Source: Ornithinimicrobium sufpigmenti
GTDB taxonomy: Bacteria; Actinomycetota; Actinomycetes; Actinomycetales; Dermatophilaceae
DNA: 64,000 nt
NCBI RefSeq assembly: GCF_004322775.1
Contig: NZ_CP036403.1
Location: 4,105,360-4,169,359, forward strand
Direction: 5' to 3'
Shown here: positions 26,792 to 35,740 of the stretch, piece after piece
How positions within the stretch are numbered: the first letter of the stretch is position 1
How the letters are laid out: every line of letters begins with the position of its first letter
Program-made: the position numbers and the translations under genes
Notes under the pieces: generated by a model
Told to the model about the DNA's origin: nothing
The model's input: only the letters and a program-made list of their open reading frames with translations
Databases searched by the model: none

Positions 26792-28547
26792 GGGACGCCG
26801 TGCTGAGGGAAGACGCGGTGGAACGGAAGACGTAGGCGTCCCCCTCGTCCCTGCCGAGGTCCGCGACGAGGTCGTAGTGCTCCTGCAGGAAGGTCAGCAC
26901 CGGGTCGGTCGCGACCAGGGCGTCCCAGCTGCCCGCCGTCCGTGCCGACGTCTTGGCCACGACCGCGACGTCGGGGTAGCGGCCGGTCTCCTGCCACCAA
27001 CGCACCGTCTGCGCGTTGGCCTGCCCGAAGGCGCTGACCCAGATCAGGTTCGTCTGCATCGGGGCCTGGCTGTAGACGTAGCCGCCCGGGATACCGTAGA
27101 AGAACACCCCGTCACCGGGCTCGACCCAGGTGTCGACCAGGGCGCGCAGGGCGCCGTCGCGTTGCACGTGAAACGGGGCCGCGTGCAGGCCGGCCATGGG
27201 GCCTGCAGCAATCGGCCCCTCCAGGGTGTCCGGCGCCCCGTCGCGGAAGCTGCGCGCCGGGTGCACCACCAGCAGCGACCCGACGAGGGACAGCGCCGCC
27301 GCCAGCGCCAGCGTGCGGGTGCCGTGCCGTCCGGCCCAGAGCACCAGACCGGCACCGACGGCACCGACGAGCGGCAGCGCCGGCGGCAACGGTGCCCCCC
27401 AGCGGATCGAGGCCGACGTGGTCATCGCGAAGAAGACCACGCCCAGCAGCGCGGTCGGCCCGGTGAGCGCCAGCAGCAGCCGCAGGGCACGGTCGCCCAC
27501 GTGGTGCGCCCAGGCCAGCACCGGGAAGGCCAGGAAGGTGAGCAGCAGCAGGGCGAAGGAGGCGCTGTAGAGCCCGAACGGCTCGCCGCCGTCCGGCTCT
27601 CCGGGCGCCACCACCCAGGCCGTCACCGCCAGCACCACCGGGATCCCCGTCGCCGCGGCCGCTCGCCACCGCCACCGCAGACGGGGCAGCAGCGCCACCA
27701 CCGTGAGGGCCAGGACGGGCAGGTGGCGCCAGTGGAGCAGGCCGGTGAGGTAGCGCTGCGCCGAGCGCGACAGGCGGGAGAGCGGGTCCGGGCGGGAGGC
27801 CTGGTAGTCGGTCGTGTAGCGCACGGTCTCCAGCAGCGCCCCCGGGCCCGGTCCGAGCGCGAGCGCCAGGACCACCAGGGCGGAGGCGACGCCCCCGCCG
27901 ACCAGCAGCCCGGTCACCACCGGTCCCCGCCGGGCCAGGAGCAGCACGGTCAGCCCCAGCACGGCGGCGGCCGGCAGGCTGGCGGGGTGGCTGAGCACGG
28001 TCACCGCCAGCGCGACCCCCGCCCCCGCGCCCCACCGGGCGGACCGGGTGCTGAGCGCCGCGAAACCAGCGCTGGCCGCCAGGCCGAGCATGAGCACCGG
28101 CACGGTGTTGTAGCTGGTCACCAGCAGGTTGTACGGCGTCGGCAGCAGCATCAGGACCACCGCCGTGAACGCCGCGGCCCGCGGCAGCTGCGTCCGCAGC
28201 GCCCGGTAGGCCACCACCCCGACCGCCAGGGCGAGGCCCACGTAAAACACCCGGGAGGCCAGCACCACCCCCTCGATCCCGGCCAGCTGCAGCCAGACCC
28301 AGGTGAACGGCACCGCCAGGACCGAGCCGAGGGCCTGCAGGTTCATCTCGTCGGTCAGCGGCTCGTCGCCCTGCGCCATCCGCAGCGCCAGCGCGACCAC
28401 GTGGGTGCCGTCGCCGAGATCGACGCCCAGCCGGACCCGCCACAGCCCGAACACCACCAGCCCCAGGGTCGCCACGAGCACGGCGATGCCTCCGCGCGGA
28501 ACCGGTCCCCTGCCGTCCTGCGAGACGCCGGGGGGCAGGGTGCTCAC
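26757..28547 (-). CDS. polytopic membrane protein, GT-C-like
   Basis: 596 residues with about ten hydrophobic segments and a soluble C-terminal part from about residue 450. The first extracytoplasmic loop has an acidic stretch (VDLGDGTHVVALALRMAQGD) placed like the catalytic acidic loop of GT-C enzymes that use polyprenyl-phosphate sugars. No family was firmly recognised. Start is GTG at 28547 overlapping the upstream GT stop (GTGA). Its 3' end overlaps the convergent asparagine-synthase-like gene by 35 bp. It may add sugars to the exported polymer outside the membrane. Confidence 0.72.
   Translation of the reverse strand: MSTLPPGVSQDGRGPVPRGGIAVLVATLGLVVFGLWRVRLGVDLGDGTHVVALALRMAQGDEPLTDEMNLQALGSVLAVPFTWVWLQLAGIEGVVLASRVFYVGLALAVGVVAYRALRTQLPRAAAFTAVVLMLLPTPYNLLVTSYNTVPVLMLGLAASAGFAALSTRSARWGAGAGVALAVTVLSHPASLPAAAVLGLTVLLLARRGPVVTGLLVGGGVASALVVLALALGPGPGALLETVRYTTDYQASRPDPLSRLSRSAQRYLTGLLHWRHLPVLALTVVALLPRLRWRWRAAAATGIPVVLAVTAWVVAPGEPDGGEPFGLYSASFALLLLTFLAFPVLAWAHHVGDRALRLLLALTGPTALLGVVFFAMTTSASIRWGAPLPPALPLVGAVGAGLVLWAGRHGTRTLALAAALSLVGSLLVVHPARSFRDGAPDTLEGPIAAGPMAGLHAAPFHVQRDGALRALVDTWVEPGDGVFFYGIPGGYVYSQAPMQTNLIWVSAFGQANAQTVRWWQETGRYPDVAVVAKTSARTAGSWDALVATDPVLTFLQEHYDLVADLGRDEGDAYVFRSTASSLSTASLTGAAGSAAGR
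27160..27175. other. parS-like site (weak)
   Basis: CGTTGCACGTGAAACG, 13 of 16 matches to TGTTTCACGTGAAACA. It lies inside a coding region, about 31 kb from the other parS-like sites in the window. Confidence 0.3.
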
Positions 28548-31500
28548 CGACGCACCCGCAGCTCCCGGGCACCCTGCGCCAGCGTCCACCCGAGCACGGC
28601 CGAGCCGGGGCTCCCGGTCACCTCCCCCAGCACGTGCACCCGGCCGTCCCGCACGAGCAGGGCCAGCGGTATGTCGTCGCTGCCCGCCACCGCCGACGCC
28701 ACCTCCTCGTCCAGGGACGCCTCGTCCGGCACGGCCAGCGCGGCCCGCAGCCGCTCGCGCGTCGCTGGCGACAGGTCCTGCGCCTCCACCAGCACCAGCT
28801 GGTCGGCGCGCCCCGCGTCGGCGGCGGAGCGCAGCCGCACCGTGCGCACCCGCAGCCCCGTCCCCTGCTGCACCACGACCTCGACGGGTCCGCCCCGGTC
28901 CCCCGTCGGCCGCACGTCCACCACGACCTCGCCGCTCCACGGGCGGCCGCGGTCGGCGCGGGTCTCGCGGGCGGTCGACCAGGCTTCTCGCATGCCCGGC
29001 AGGGTCGCCAGGCGCTCGACGAAGGAGGCGTGCGAGTACCGCTGCCGGACCATCCCGAGGACCTGCTCGACCCGCGCCGCATACCTCGCGGGGTCCGCCA
29101 CGTAGGACTCGATGACGGCCCGGGCCTCGCGCGGCTCGGCGTAGTCGAGCAGGTCGCCGAAGACCACCTGGTGCTTGGGGTGGGCGACCACGACCAGGCC
29201 GGCGGCGGCCGCCTCGAGCAGCACCCGCCCGAACGCCTCGTGCCGCTCGGGGTGGTCCTGGTAGAGGAAGAAGTCCAGCCCCGCGAGGAACTCCCGAGGC
29301 TCCACCGACCCCACCCTCAGCAGCTCCCAGTTCTCCGGCACCGGGGTGTCCTCGGGGAGCCCCGCCTCCACCGCGAGCCGCTTCCAGGTGGCGCGGGAGC
29401 CCATGAGCCGCACGGCATACCCGTCGCCCAGGTCGTAGGCGGCCAGCAGGTCCGCCTGCGTCGCCGGGTGCTTCAGCGGATGGTCCCGGGACAGCCGACC
29501 GACGACCACAGGGGCGCCCCCGGCCCCCGGTGTCCGCCCGCGGTCCACCCGCCACTGCGCCACGTCGATCAGCCCCGGGTTGTCCCACGGCGTGAGCCGC
29601 GGCCCGGGGTCAGGCCCGCCGGCCAGCAGCAGCTCACGGATGACCGGGCCCTGCGGCACCCACACCGGGTCGGTGCCGAAGAGCTCGCGAGCCCGCTGCG
29701 TGACGTCCTCGACGACGTAGCGCTGGTCGCTGCCGTCGGGCTCCACCGGCGCCTGGTTGGCCACGACGAGCAGGTGCCGGGGACGCAGCGGCCGGGGCCG
29801 CGGCACGGTCGGGGGGTGCTGCAGGACCAGGGGGTAGCGCACCATGAGGACGTCGACGTCCACGTCGTCGTCGACCTGGACCCACTCCACCTCCCGGCCC
29901 CGGAGCAGCTCGGTGACCGGGGCGCACAGCGGCAGGTCGCGGGTGGTGGCGAAGCGCAGGGCCTCCAGGTGCAGGATGCCGACCCGCAGCCCGGCCGCCC
30001 TGGCGGCGCGGATCTCCTCCAGCATCGAGCGCTGCGGTCCGCCGTAGCGACGCCAGTCGCCGCCGAGCACCAGGTCAAGGTGTCGCGGCGGAGGCAGGTC
30101 GGGATCGCGCGGGGAGCCGCTCACCCAGCGCCGCGGCTCGGGGACCGGCCGGTCGGCGTCCGGGTCGAGGTAGGCCGCCGCGCCCGCGCGGATCTCCTCG
30201 TGCCACGGCGCGTAGAGGCACTTGTAGGCGTGCCGGGCACCGTGGCGCCACATCCGGCTGAACTCCCCGGCCGACAGGCTGTCCTCGTCGGACCGGAGCA
30301 GCAGCAGGCACTCGTCGACGGTCCGCACGCTGTGCTCGCCGAAGGCCGCCTGCAGCCGGCGGGCGTACTCGGTGTCGGCCGACTTGCGGGCCGGGTCGAA
30401 GAAGCCGACCCGGGACAGGGCCGGGTCGAGCCGGACCAGCAGGGTCGGGGCGGCGACGGCCCGGTGCCGGTAGCCCAGCCGCACCAACGCCAGGTCCTCG
30501 CTGACGCGGGCACCCAGGCCGCGGGCGGCGACGAGCGAGGGCGTCGCCTCCAGCGTCCGCACCAGCGTCGCCACCGCCTGCGGGTGCAGCCAGTCGTCGG
30601 AGTCGAGGGTGGTCAGGTAGCTGCCGCGGGCCTGCCGCAGGGCGGTGTTCCGGGCCCGGTAGGTGCCGCCGTTGACCGCCTTGGCGATGACCCGCACCCG
30701 GGGGTCGAGCCCGGCGACGGCGCGCAGCCACGGCTCGGCGTCGGGCCCGGAGGCGTCGTCGACGACGAGGATCTCCAGGGAGTGCCAGGTCTGTGCGAGC
30801 AGGGAGCGCACGGCGGTCAGCAGCGGTGGGCCCGGTCGGTACGCGCTGACCACCACCGTCACCAACGGGTCCCCGTCGACGTCCGCCCGCGGCAGCGGGT
30901 CGGTGCCGAGCCGGTCGAACGGAGTGACGCCTCGGGCCGCCGCGGTCCCCGGCGGTGGCGGCACCCCGGGGGCGACCAGGCGCAGGGGCGCCAGCTGGTC
31001 CGAGTGCAGCGCGGCGCCGAGGAGGCCGAGCCAGCCGGTCAGGGCCTCGGGATCCGCACCGTCGCGGCCATCGGGGGAGAGGAAGGGGTTGGCCAGGTCG
31101 GCACTGACCGCGTCCGCCACGTCGGCCGGGACGTGCCGATGGTGCAGGAGCGCGGCGCAGCCGGCCGCGTCGCGGTCGAGGCAGCGCAGGTGCAGCAGGA
31201 CCTGCACCGCCTGCGGAGAGAGGTGGTCCATCTCCCCGCAGGCCGCGAGCGCCTCCAGGAGCGCCCGGGCCCGGCCGTGGTCCACCGGGTCCGGGGTCTG
31301 CAGGGCGAGCACCCGCGCGTACTGGCCCAGGTGGTAGGCGTGGGCGCCGTCGGGGATCGCCGGTGTGCCGGCCGCGGCAGTGGTTCCCGATATGGCGCTC
31401 GCTGCCCAGTCGTCGACGTCCTGGGCGGTCCGGCCGGGCCAGGCGGCCTCGACCAGCACCTCCCGGGCGTGCAGCGAACGGGTGCGCAGCGCGGTGGCGG

Positions 31501-31624
31501 CGAGGGCGTCGGGGTGGTCCAGCAGGATCTGGTTGCGTGCGGTGTCGCGGGTGACCCCGGCCCGGGTCGCGACCGGGTGGACCGTCGGGGCAGGGGTGGG
31601 CTCGGCGGGGTCAGCCGCGCTCAT
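28544..31624 (-). CDS. two-domain glycosyltransferase (GT2 + GT4)
   Basis: 1026 residues. Residues 1-235 are helical and unassigned. Residues 240-480 are a GT2 domain: VTVVVSAYRPGPPLLTAVRS, EILVVDDASGPDA and the nucleotide-sugar DxD in YLTTLDSDDWLHPQ. Residues 530-900 are GT-B-like, with DLVLGGDWRRYGG, VVVGRLSRDHPLKHPAT and the donor site [20 protein letters not shown]. The ATG at 31624 lies 14 bp inside the upstream gene. Two active sites suggest that one protein adds two successive sugars of a repeat unit, which is inference. Confidence 0.85.
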   Translation of the reverse strand: MSAADPAEPTPAPTVHPVATRAGVTRDTARNQILLDHPDALAATALRTRSLHAREVLVEAAWPGRTAQDVDDWAASAISGTTAAAGTPAIPDGAHAYHLGQYARVLALQTPDPVDHGRARALLEALAACGEMDHLSPQAVQVLLHLRCLDRDAAGCAALLHHRHVPADVADAVSADLANPFLSPDGRDGADPEALTGWLGLLGAALHSDQLAPLRLVAPGVPPPPGTAAARGVTPFDRLGTDPLPRADVDGDPLVTVVVSAYRPGPPLLTAVRSLLAQTWHSLEILVVDDASGPDAEPWLRAVAGLDPRVRVIAKAVNGGTYRARNTALRQARGSYLTTLDSDDWLHPQAVATLVRTLEATPSLVAARGLGARVSEDLALVRLGYRHRAVAAPTLLVRLDPALSRVGFFDPARKSADTEYARRLQAAFGEHSVRTVDECLLLLRSDEDSLSAGEFSRMWRHGARHAYKCLYAPWHEEIRAGAAAYLDPDADRPVPEPRRWVSGSPRDPDLPPPRHLDLVLGGDWRRYGGPQRSMLEEIRAARAAGLRVGILHLEALRFATTRDLPLCAPVTELLRGREVEWVQVDDDVDVDVLMVRYPLVLQHPPTVPRPRPLRPRHLLVVANQAPVEPDGSDQRYVVEDVTQRARELFGTDPVWVPQGPVIRELLLAGGPDPGPRLTPWDNPGLIDVAQWRVDRGRTPGAGGAPVVVGRLSRDHPLKHPATQADLLAAYDLGDGYAVRLMGSRATWKRLAVEAGLPEDTPVPENWELLRVGSVEPREFLAGLDFFLYQDHPERHEAFGRVLLEAAAAGLVVVAHPKHQVVFGDLLDYAEPREARAVIESYVADPARYAARVEQVLGMVRQRYSHASFVERLATLPGMREAWSTARETRADRGRPWSGEVVVDVRPTGDRGGPVEVVVQQGTGLRVRTVRLRSAADAGRADQLVLVEAQDLSPATRERLRAALAVPDEASLDEEVASAVAGSDDIPLALLVRDGRVHVLGEVTGSPGSAVLGWTLAQGARELRVRR

Positions 31625-31961
31625 CACGCTGGCGGATCGTGGCCTCGAGGGTGTCCTGGAGCCGGTCCAGCCGGCCGGTGTACTGCGCCTGCAGCGCCCG
31701 GACCGTGCCGACCACGTCCTCCTGCGCCGGGGCGGCCCGGCCCCCGGTCGTGTCGATCCCGGCCACCTGCGCCTTGACGAAGGAGCGCAGCTCACGGACC
31801 CGGCGGTCGGTGTCCAGGGCGGCGAGCAGGACGGCGGTGGCCAGCAGCATCGCGGCCAGCACGACGAGCCACCACCACCCCAGTGCCGCCCCCAGCACCG
31901 CGAGCAGGCTCAGCCCGCCACCGGCGGCGGCGCCGAGGACGAGGAGCTTGTGGCGACGCAT
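31611..31961 (-). CDS. small membrane protein with coiled-coil tail
   Basis: 116 residues. Two adjacent hydrophobic segments (residues 5-48) precede a helical hydrophilic tail with heptad-like spacing (VRALQAQYTGRLDRLQDTLE). No family recognised. It sits between two glycosyltransferase genes, ten bases after the GT at 31972 and overlapping the next by 14 bp. It could anchor or scaffold the transferases at the membrane; that is inference. Confidence 0.7.
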   Translation of the reverse strand: MRRHKLLVLGAAAGGGLSLLAVLGAALGWWWLVVLAAMLLATAVLLAALDTDRRVRELRSFVKAQVAGIDTTGGRAAPAQEDVVGTVRALQAQYTGRLDRLQDTLEATIRQRDERG

Positions 31962-31971
31962 GGGCTGCACG

Positions 31972-34455
31972 CTACCCGGTGGGGCCGGACCGGCCCTGCA
32001 GGACCGAGCCGTAGAGCGCCGCATACCGCTGCGCGTTGCCGGCCCAGGTGCGTTCCTGCACCACCCAGTCCCGGGCGCGCGCGGCGACCGCTGCGCGGCG
32101 GGCGGGGTCGGCGGCCAGCCGGCGCAGGAGCCGGGCCAGGGCGGGCGCGTCCCCGGAGGGGTAGGACCAGCCACGCTCGCCATCCCCGATCACCTCCAGC
32201 AGCGCCGGCTGGGCGGACACCACGACGGGGACCCCCATCGCCATCGCCTCGTAGGGCTTGAGCGGCGTGACCAGCCGGGCCGCGCGCTCGTCGCTGCGGG
32301 GGACGACCAGGACGTCGAGGAGGGCGTACGCCTGCGCGACGTGTGCGTGCGGGACCCGCCCGGTGAAGGTCACCACGTCGCTGGCCCCCCACTCCCGGGT
32401 CTTCTCCATCAGGGGCGCACGCCGTGGCCCGTCCCCCACGACCAGGACGCGGACGGTGAGCCCGGTGTCACGCAGGATGACCGCCGCCCGGATGAGGTCC
32501 TCGACCTGCTCCCGCTGGTGGTCGAGGTTGGTGACGTAGCCGAAGGTGAAGGCTCCCCGGGTGCCCCACTGGTCCGAGAGCACGTCGTCGCGGCCGGCCG
32601 GCACCATCTGCCCGGGGTCGACCGCGTTGGGGACGACCGTGACCCGGTCAGGGTCCACCCCGCGCTCGAGCAGGTCGTCGCGCATCGTCCCGGCGAGGGT
32701 GACCGCGGCATCCGCGGCGCCCACCAGCTCGGCCTCCTTGGCCATCCGCCGGGCGAAGGTCTCGCCCCGTTCGGCCCGTGCTGCCTGGCCGGTCCACAGG
32801 GACTCGAACAGCCCCCGCACCTCGTACACCCACGGCAGGCCGGTCGCCCGCGCCACCGCCGCCCCGACGACGCCCAGGTCGTAGCCGCGCCCTCCCGAGT
32901 GCACGTGCAGCAGCGCGGGGCGCTCCTGCCGCACGACGTCCAGGACGGCACGCGCCTGCTGCTCAAGGTAGGCCGTGGGCCGACCACCGGGGACCGGTGC
33001 CGGGAGGAGGTAGCGGACGCCGTCGAGGACGGTCTCCTCCACCACGGGCGCGGGGTCGCCGGCACCGGCCTGACCGGTCGCGTCGGGGTCAGCCCCGGGT
33101 GCGGCCACCGCGACGACGTCCAGCCCCGCCTCGGCCAGGGCCTTGAGGGTCTGGTGGGCGCGGACGCTGTAGCCGGCCTGGCGCTGCGGCAACGTCACCT
33201 TCAGCACGTGCAGGACCCTGCCCGGCACGTCGGCCGCGCCCGGCTCGACCGGCGAGGACGGCAGCGCGGGCAGCCACCCCGGCTCGGTCTCGCGCAGCCG
33301 CTCGGTGACCCGCTCCAGCGCCTCGCGCAGGGCCGGCACCGGCTGACCGGGCAGCGCCAGCTGCCGCTCCAGCAGCGTCCGCTCCAGGCTCATCGAGCCG
33401 GTGGCGCGGGCCAGGAAGTGCAGCTCGCGCAGCACGGCGGGGGACGTGTCCGGTCCGAGGTCCTCCGCCAGCTCGGCCGCCAGGGCCAGGGCCGCGTCAT
33501 CCCCCGCGTCCGCCGTCGCCCGCAGGAGGCGTGCCACGTCCTCGCCGAGGGCCGCAGCCAGGACCTGACCGGCTGCGTCCGCATCGCCACGGGCAAGGGC
33601 CTCACCGACCAACAGGGCGAGGACGCGGTCGACGCGACCCTCGGGCACCAGGTGACGCCAGGGACTACGACGGTCGGTGGCCCGCTGCAGGTGGACGACG
33701 CGCACGTCCGGCCAGTGCTCCCCGACCTGCCCCAGCAGCAGCACCGCTGGTCCCAGACCGTCGAGGACCACCGCGTCGGCGCCGCCGAGGTCGGGCTGCG
33801 GCATCTCGTCGAGGTCGACCAGCGTGACGCCGACGCGGCTGCGCGTCAGTGCCTTCACGACCTCGGGCCGCGGCACCCCGTCGCCCCCGGCGAGCACGGT
33901 GAGGCGGTGCTTGGCGCCCAGAGGGCGGGACGGATCGGCGGTCCGACCACCTCGGCGCTCGGGCGTCCGGTCGACGGTCTGGCGGTCCGGGCTCCCGGCC
34001 CCGGTGGCGGCTGCGACCTCCTCGGCGAGGGCCTCCGCCCCCTGGTCCCAGGTCAGCACCGGCACCGGCCGGCCGTCACCGTCGGTCGCCCCCGTCTCCG
34101 ACCGCCAGCGGGCCAGGGCCTGGGCGGCCGGGTCGTCGAGCGCGACGAGGAGGACCTCGCGGTCGACGTCGGTGACCTGGGCCGCCAGCCACGGGTCCGC
34201 CACCAGCTGCTCCGCGAAGGGGGCTGCGGGGCCCCGGACCGTCCTGGTCACCCAGGACGCCACGGCACCTCCCCACCCGGGCTGCGTCGCCGGGGGCGGC
34301 ACCCGGTGCCAGCGCACCTGCGGGGTGCGATCCTCCGGCGGCCGCTGGGCGGCGGCCCGCACGTCGAGCCCGGCCACCGCCGCGGCCTGCGCGAGGGCCG
34401 TGACCTCCGTGCGCTCCACCCGGGTGCCCACCAGCACGAACCTGCGCGACTGCAT
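31972..34455 (-). CDS. family-4 glycosyltransferase with long N-terminal region
   Basis: 827 residues. The C-terminal 400 residues are a clear GT4 enzyme: VLKVTLPQRQAGYSVRAHQT, LLHVHSGGRGYDLGVVGAAV, VPNAVDPGQM, FTFGYVTNLDHQREQVEDLI, and the acceptor/donor motif LVTPLKPYEAMAMGVPVVVS. The N-terminal 400 residues contain Rossmann-like strands and an alpha-helical, Leu/Ala-rich portion without known motifs. Start is ATG at 34455 with AAGGA upstream. It heads the minus-strand operon 31972-31611-28544-26757 and faces a divergent paralogue gene 41 bp away. Confidence 0.86.
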   Translation of the reverse strand: MQSRRFVLVGTRVERTEVTALAQAAAVAGLDVRAAAQRPPEDRTPQVRWHRVPPPATQPGWGGAVASWVTRTVRGPAAPFAEQLVADPWLAAQVTDVDREVLLVALDDPAAQALARWRSETGATDGDGRPVPVLTWDQGAEALAEEVAAATGAGSPDRQTVDRTPERRGGRTADPSRPLGAKHRLTVLAGGDGVPRPEVVKALTRSRVGVTLVDLDEMPQPDLGGADAVVLDGLGPAVLLLGQVGEHWPDVRVVHLQRATDRRSPWRHLVPEGRVDRVLALLVGEALARGDADAAGQVLAAALGEDVARLLRATADAGDDAALALAAELAEDLGPDTSPAVLRELHFLARATGSMSLERTLLERQLALPGQPVPALREALERVTERLRETEPGWLPALPSSPVEPGAADVPGRVLHVLKVTLPQRQAGYSVRAHQTLKALAEAGLDVVAVAAPGADPDATGQAGAGDPAPVVEETVLDGVRYLLPAPVPGGRPTAYLEQQARAVLDVVRQERPALLHVHSGGRGYDLGVVGAAVARATGLPWVYEVRGLFESLWTGQAARAERGETFARRMAKEAELVGAADAAVTLAGTMRDDLLERGVDPDRVTVVPNAVDPGQMVPAGRDDVLSDQWGTRGAFTFGYVTNLDHQREQVEDLIRAAVILRDTGLTVRVLVVGDGPRRAPLMEKTREWGASDVVTFTGRVPHAHVAQAYALLDVLVVPRSDERAARLVTPLKPYEAMAMGVPVVVSAQPALLEVIGDGERGWSYPSGDAPALARLLRRLAADPARRAAVAARARDWVVQERTWAGNAQRYAALYGSVLQGRSGPTG

Positions 34456-34483
34456 ACCCCGATCCTTGCAGACCCCCCGCGCG

Positions 34484-34489
34484 TAGAGT
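34484..34489 (+). promoter_or_regulatory. candidate leaderless promoter -10 (TAGAGT)
   Basis: TAGAGT-N7-ATG, with the start at 34497. The divergent gene starts only 41 bp away, so both promoters overlap. Confidence 0.55.
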
Positions 34490-34496
34490 GTCGCCG

Positions 34497-35690
34497 ATGC
34501 CTGCCCAGCCCCACCCCACCGTGCCTGCCACCGACCTGGTGCTGTCCTACTGCTTCCCGCCGTATGTCGACACCGCCGCGATCGTGGCGGCCAAGCGGGT
34601 GCGGGCCATGGGGCGGCCGGTCGACGTGATCCAGAACCAGATGGCGCCGCAGCGGGCCGTCGACGAGGGCCTGGCGACCATCGCCGACCACCTGGTGGTG
34701 CGCCGCAACGCCGTCGACTCGGCCACCTACTTCTCCTCGTGGAAGTCGATCGTGCGCTGGTGCGAGCTGGGCCTGCAGCAGGCGTTGGAATGGGACCGGG
34801 AGGGGCCCGGCTACGAACGGGTCTACTCGCGCGCGCACTTCTCGGCCAGCCACGTCCTGGCTGCCCGGTTCAAGCTGCTGCGTCCGGGGGTCCGGTGGAC
34901 GGCGGAGTTCTCCGACCCGCTCTCGCACGACGTCAAGGGCGAGGTCCGGCACGCACCCGCCGACGACGACGCGCTGCTGCAGGTGCTCGAGGCGGGGGTG
35001 CGCCGGGCCGGGTTCGCCCCCCCGGCGAGCAGGAACGTCTACGAGTGGGCCGAGGTGGTGGCGTTCGCGCTGGCCGACCAGATCCTCTTCACCAACGCCC
35101 ACCAGCGCGACCTCATGGTGCAGGCCGTGCCGGACGCCGCGCTGCGCGAGCGGATCCTGCGGATCGCGACCGTCAGCCCGCACCCCACCCTGGAGCCGTC
35201 GTTCTACCGGATGGGCAGCCCCACCTACGCGCTGGAGCCCGGTCGGCGGCACATCGCCTACTTCGGCAACTTCTACGCCACCCGGGGCATGGGCACCGTG
35301 CTGGACGCGCTGGAGGTGCTGCCGCGGGAGCAGCGCGACCGGCTGTGCCTGCACGTCTTCGCCGGCAAGGCCGACGACCTGCTGTCCCAGGTGCACCAGC
35401 GGGGCCTGGGGGACGTGGTGCGCGCCGGGCCGTTCGTCTCCTTCCTGGACTTCCTGGCGCTCTGCCGCCGGATGGACGTGCTGCTCGTCAACGACGCCAT
35501 GACCAGCGGGGTGCTGCCGGCGAACCCGTTCCTGCCGTCCAAGTGGAGCGACTACAAGGGCTCGGGCACCCCCGTCTGGGGGATCGTGGAGAGGGGCTCG
35601 ATCCTGGACGGTCAGGACCTGGCCTACCGCTCGCTCGTCGGTTACCCCTCCGCCGCGGTGCAGGTGCTGGCGCAGATCGCGAGCAGCTGA
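34497..35690 (+). CDS. glycosyltransferase-like protein, three-copy family (copy 3)
   Basis: 397 residues from the ATG at 34497 (a GTG at 34488 would add three). It carries the family signature LSYCFPPYVDTAAIVAAKRV, FSDPLSHDVKGEVRHAPADD, NVYEWAEVVAFALADQILFT, HIAYFGNFYATRGMGTVLDA and the C-terminal FLPSKWSDYKGSGTPVWGI. It is closest to copy 2, but its last 30 residues differ. There is no Shine-Dalgarno; TAGAGT lies seven bases before the ATG. It sits at the far end of the island from the other two copies and on the opposite strand. Confidence 0.75.
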   Translation: MPAQPHPTVPATDLVLSYCFPPYVDTAAIVAAKRVRAMGRPVDVIQNQMAPQRAVDEGLATIADHLVVRRNAVDSATYFSSWKSIVRWCELGLQQALEWDREGPGYERVYSRAHFSASHVLAARFKLLRPGVRWTAEFSDPLSHDVKGEVRHAPADDDALLQVLEAGVRRAGFAPPASRNVYEWAEVVAFALADQILFTNAHQRDLMVQAVPDAALRERILRIATVSPHPTLEPSFYRMGSPTYALEPGRRHIAYFGNFYATRGMGTVLDALEVLPREQRDRLCLHVFAGKADDLLSQVHQRGLGDVVRAGPFVSFLDFLALCRRMDVLLVNDAMTSGVLPANPFLPSKWSDYKGSGTPVWGIVERGSILDGQDLAYRSLVGYPSAAVQVLAQIASS

Positions 35691-35740
35691 CCGCTGGGGG
35701 TGGTGGGCGCCTGGTCGGTGCCGCCAGCCGGTGGGCGCCG

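Noticed and set aside
28634..31777. A 1047-codon open frame on the plus strand
   Set aside because: It is antisense to the GT2-GT4 gene and rich in His/Arg/Gly/Gln, as expected when GC-rich coding DNA is read in a complementary frame.
31639..34629. A 996-codon plus-strand open frame
   Set aside because: Antisense to the GT4 gene at 31972, with no recognisable protein features.
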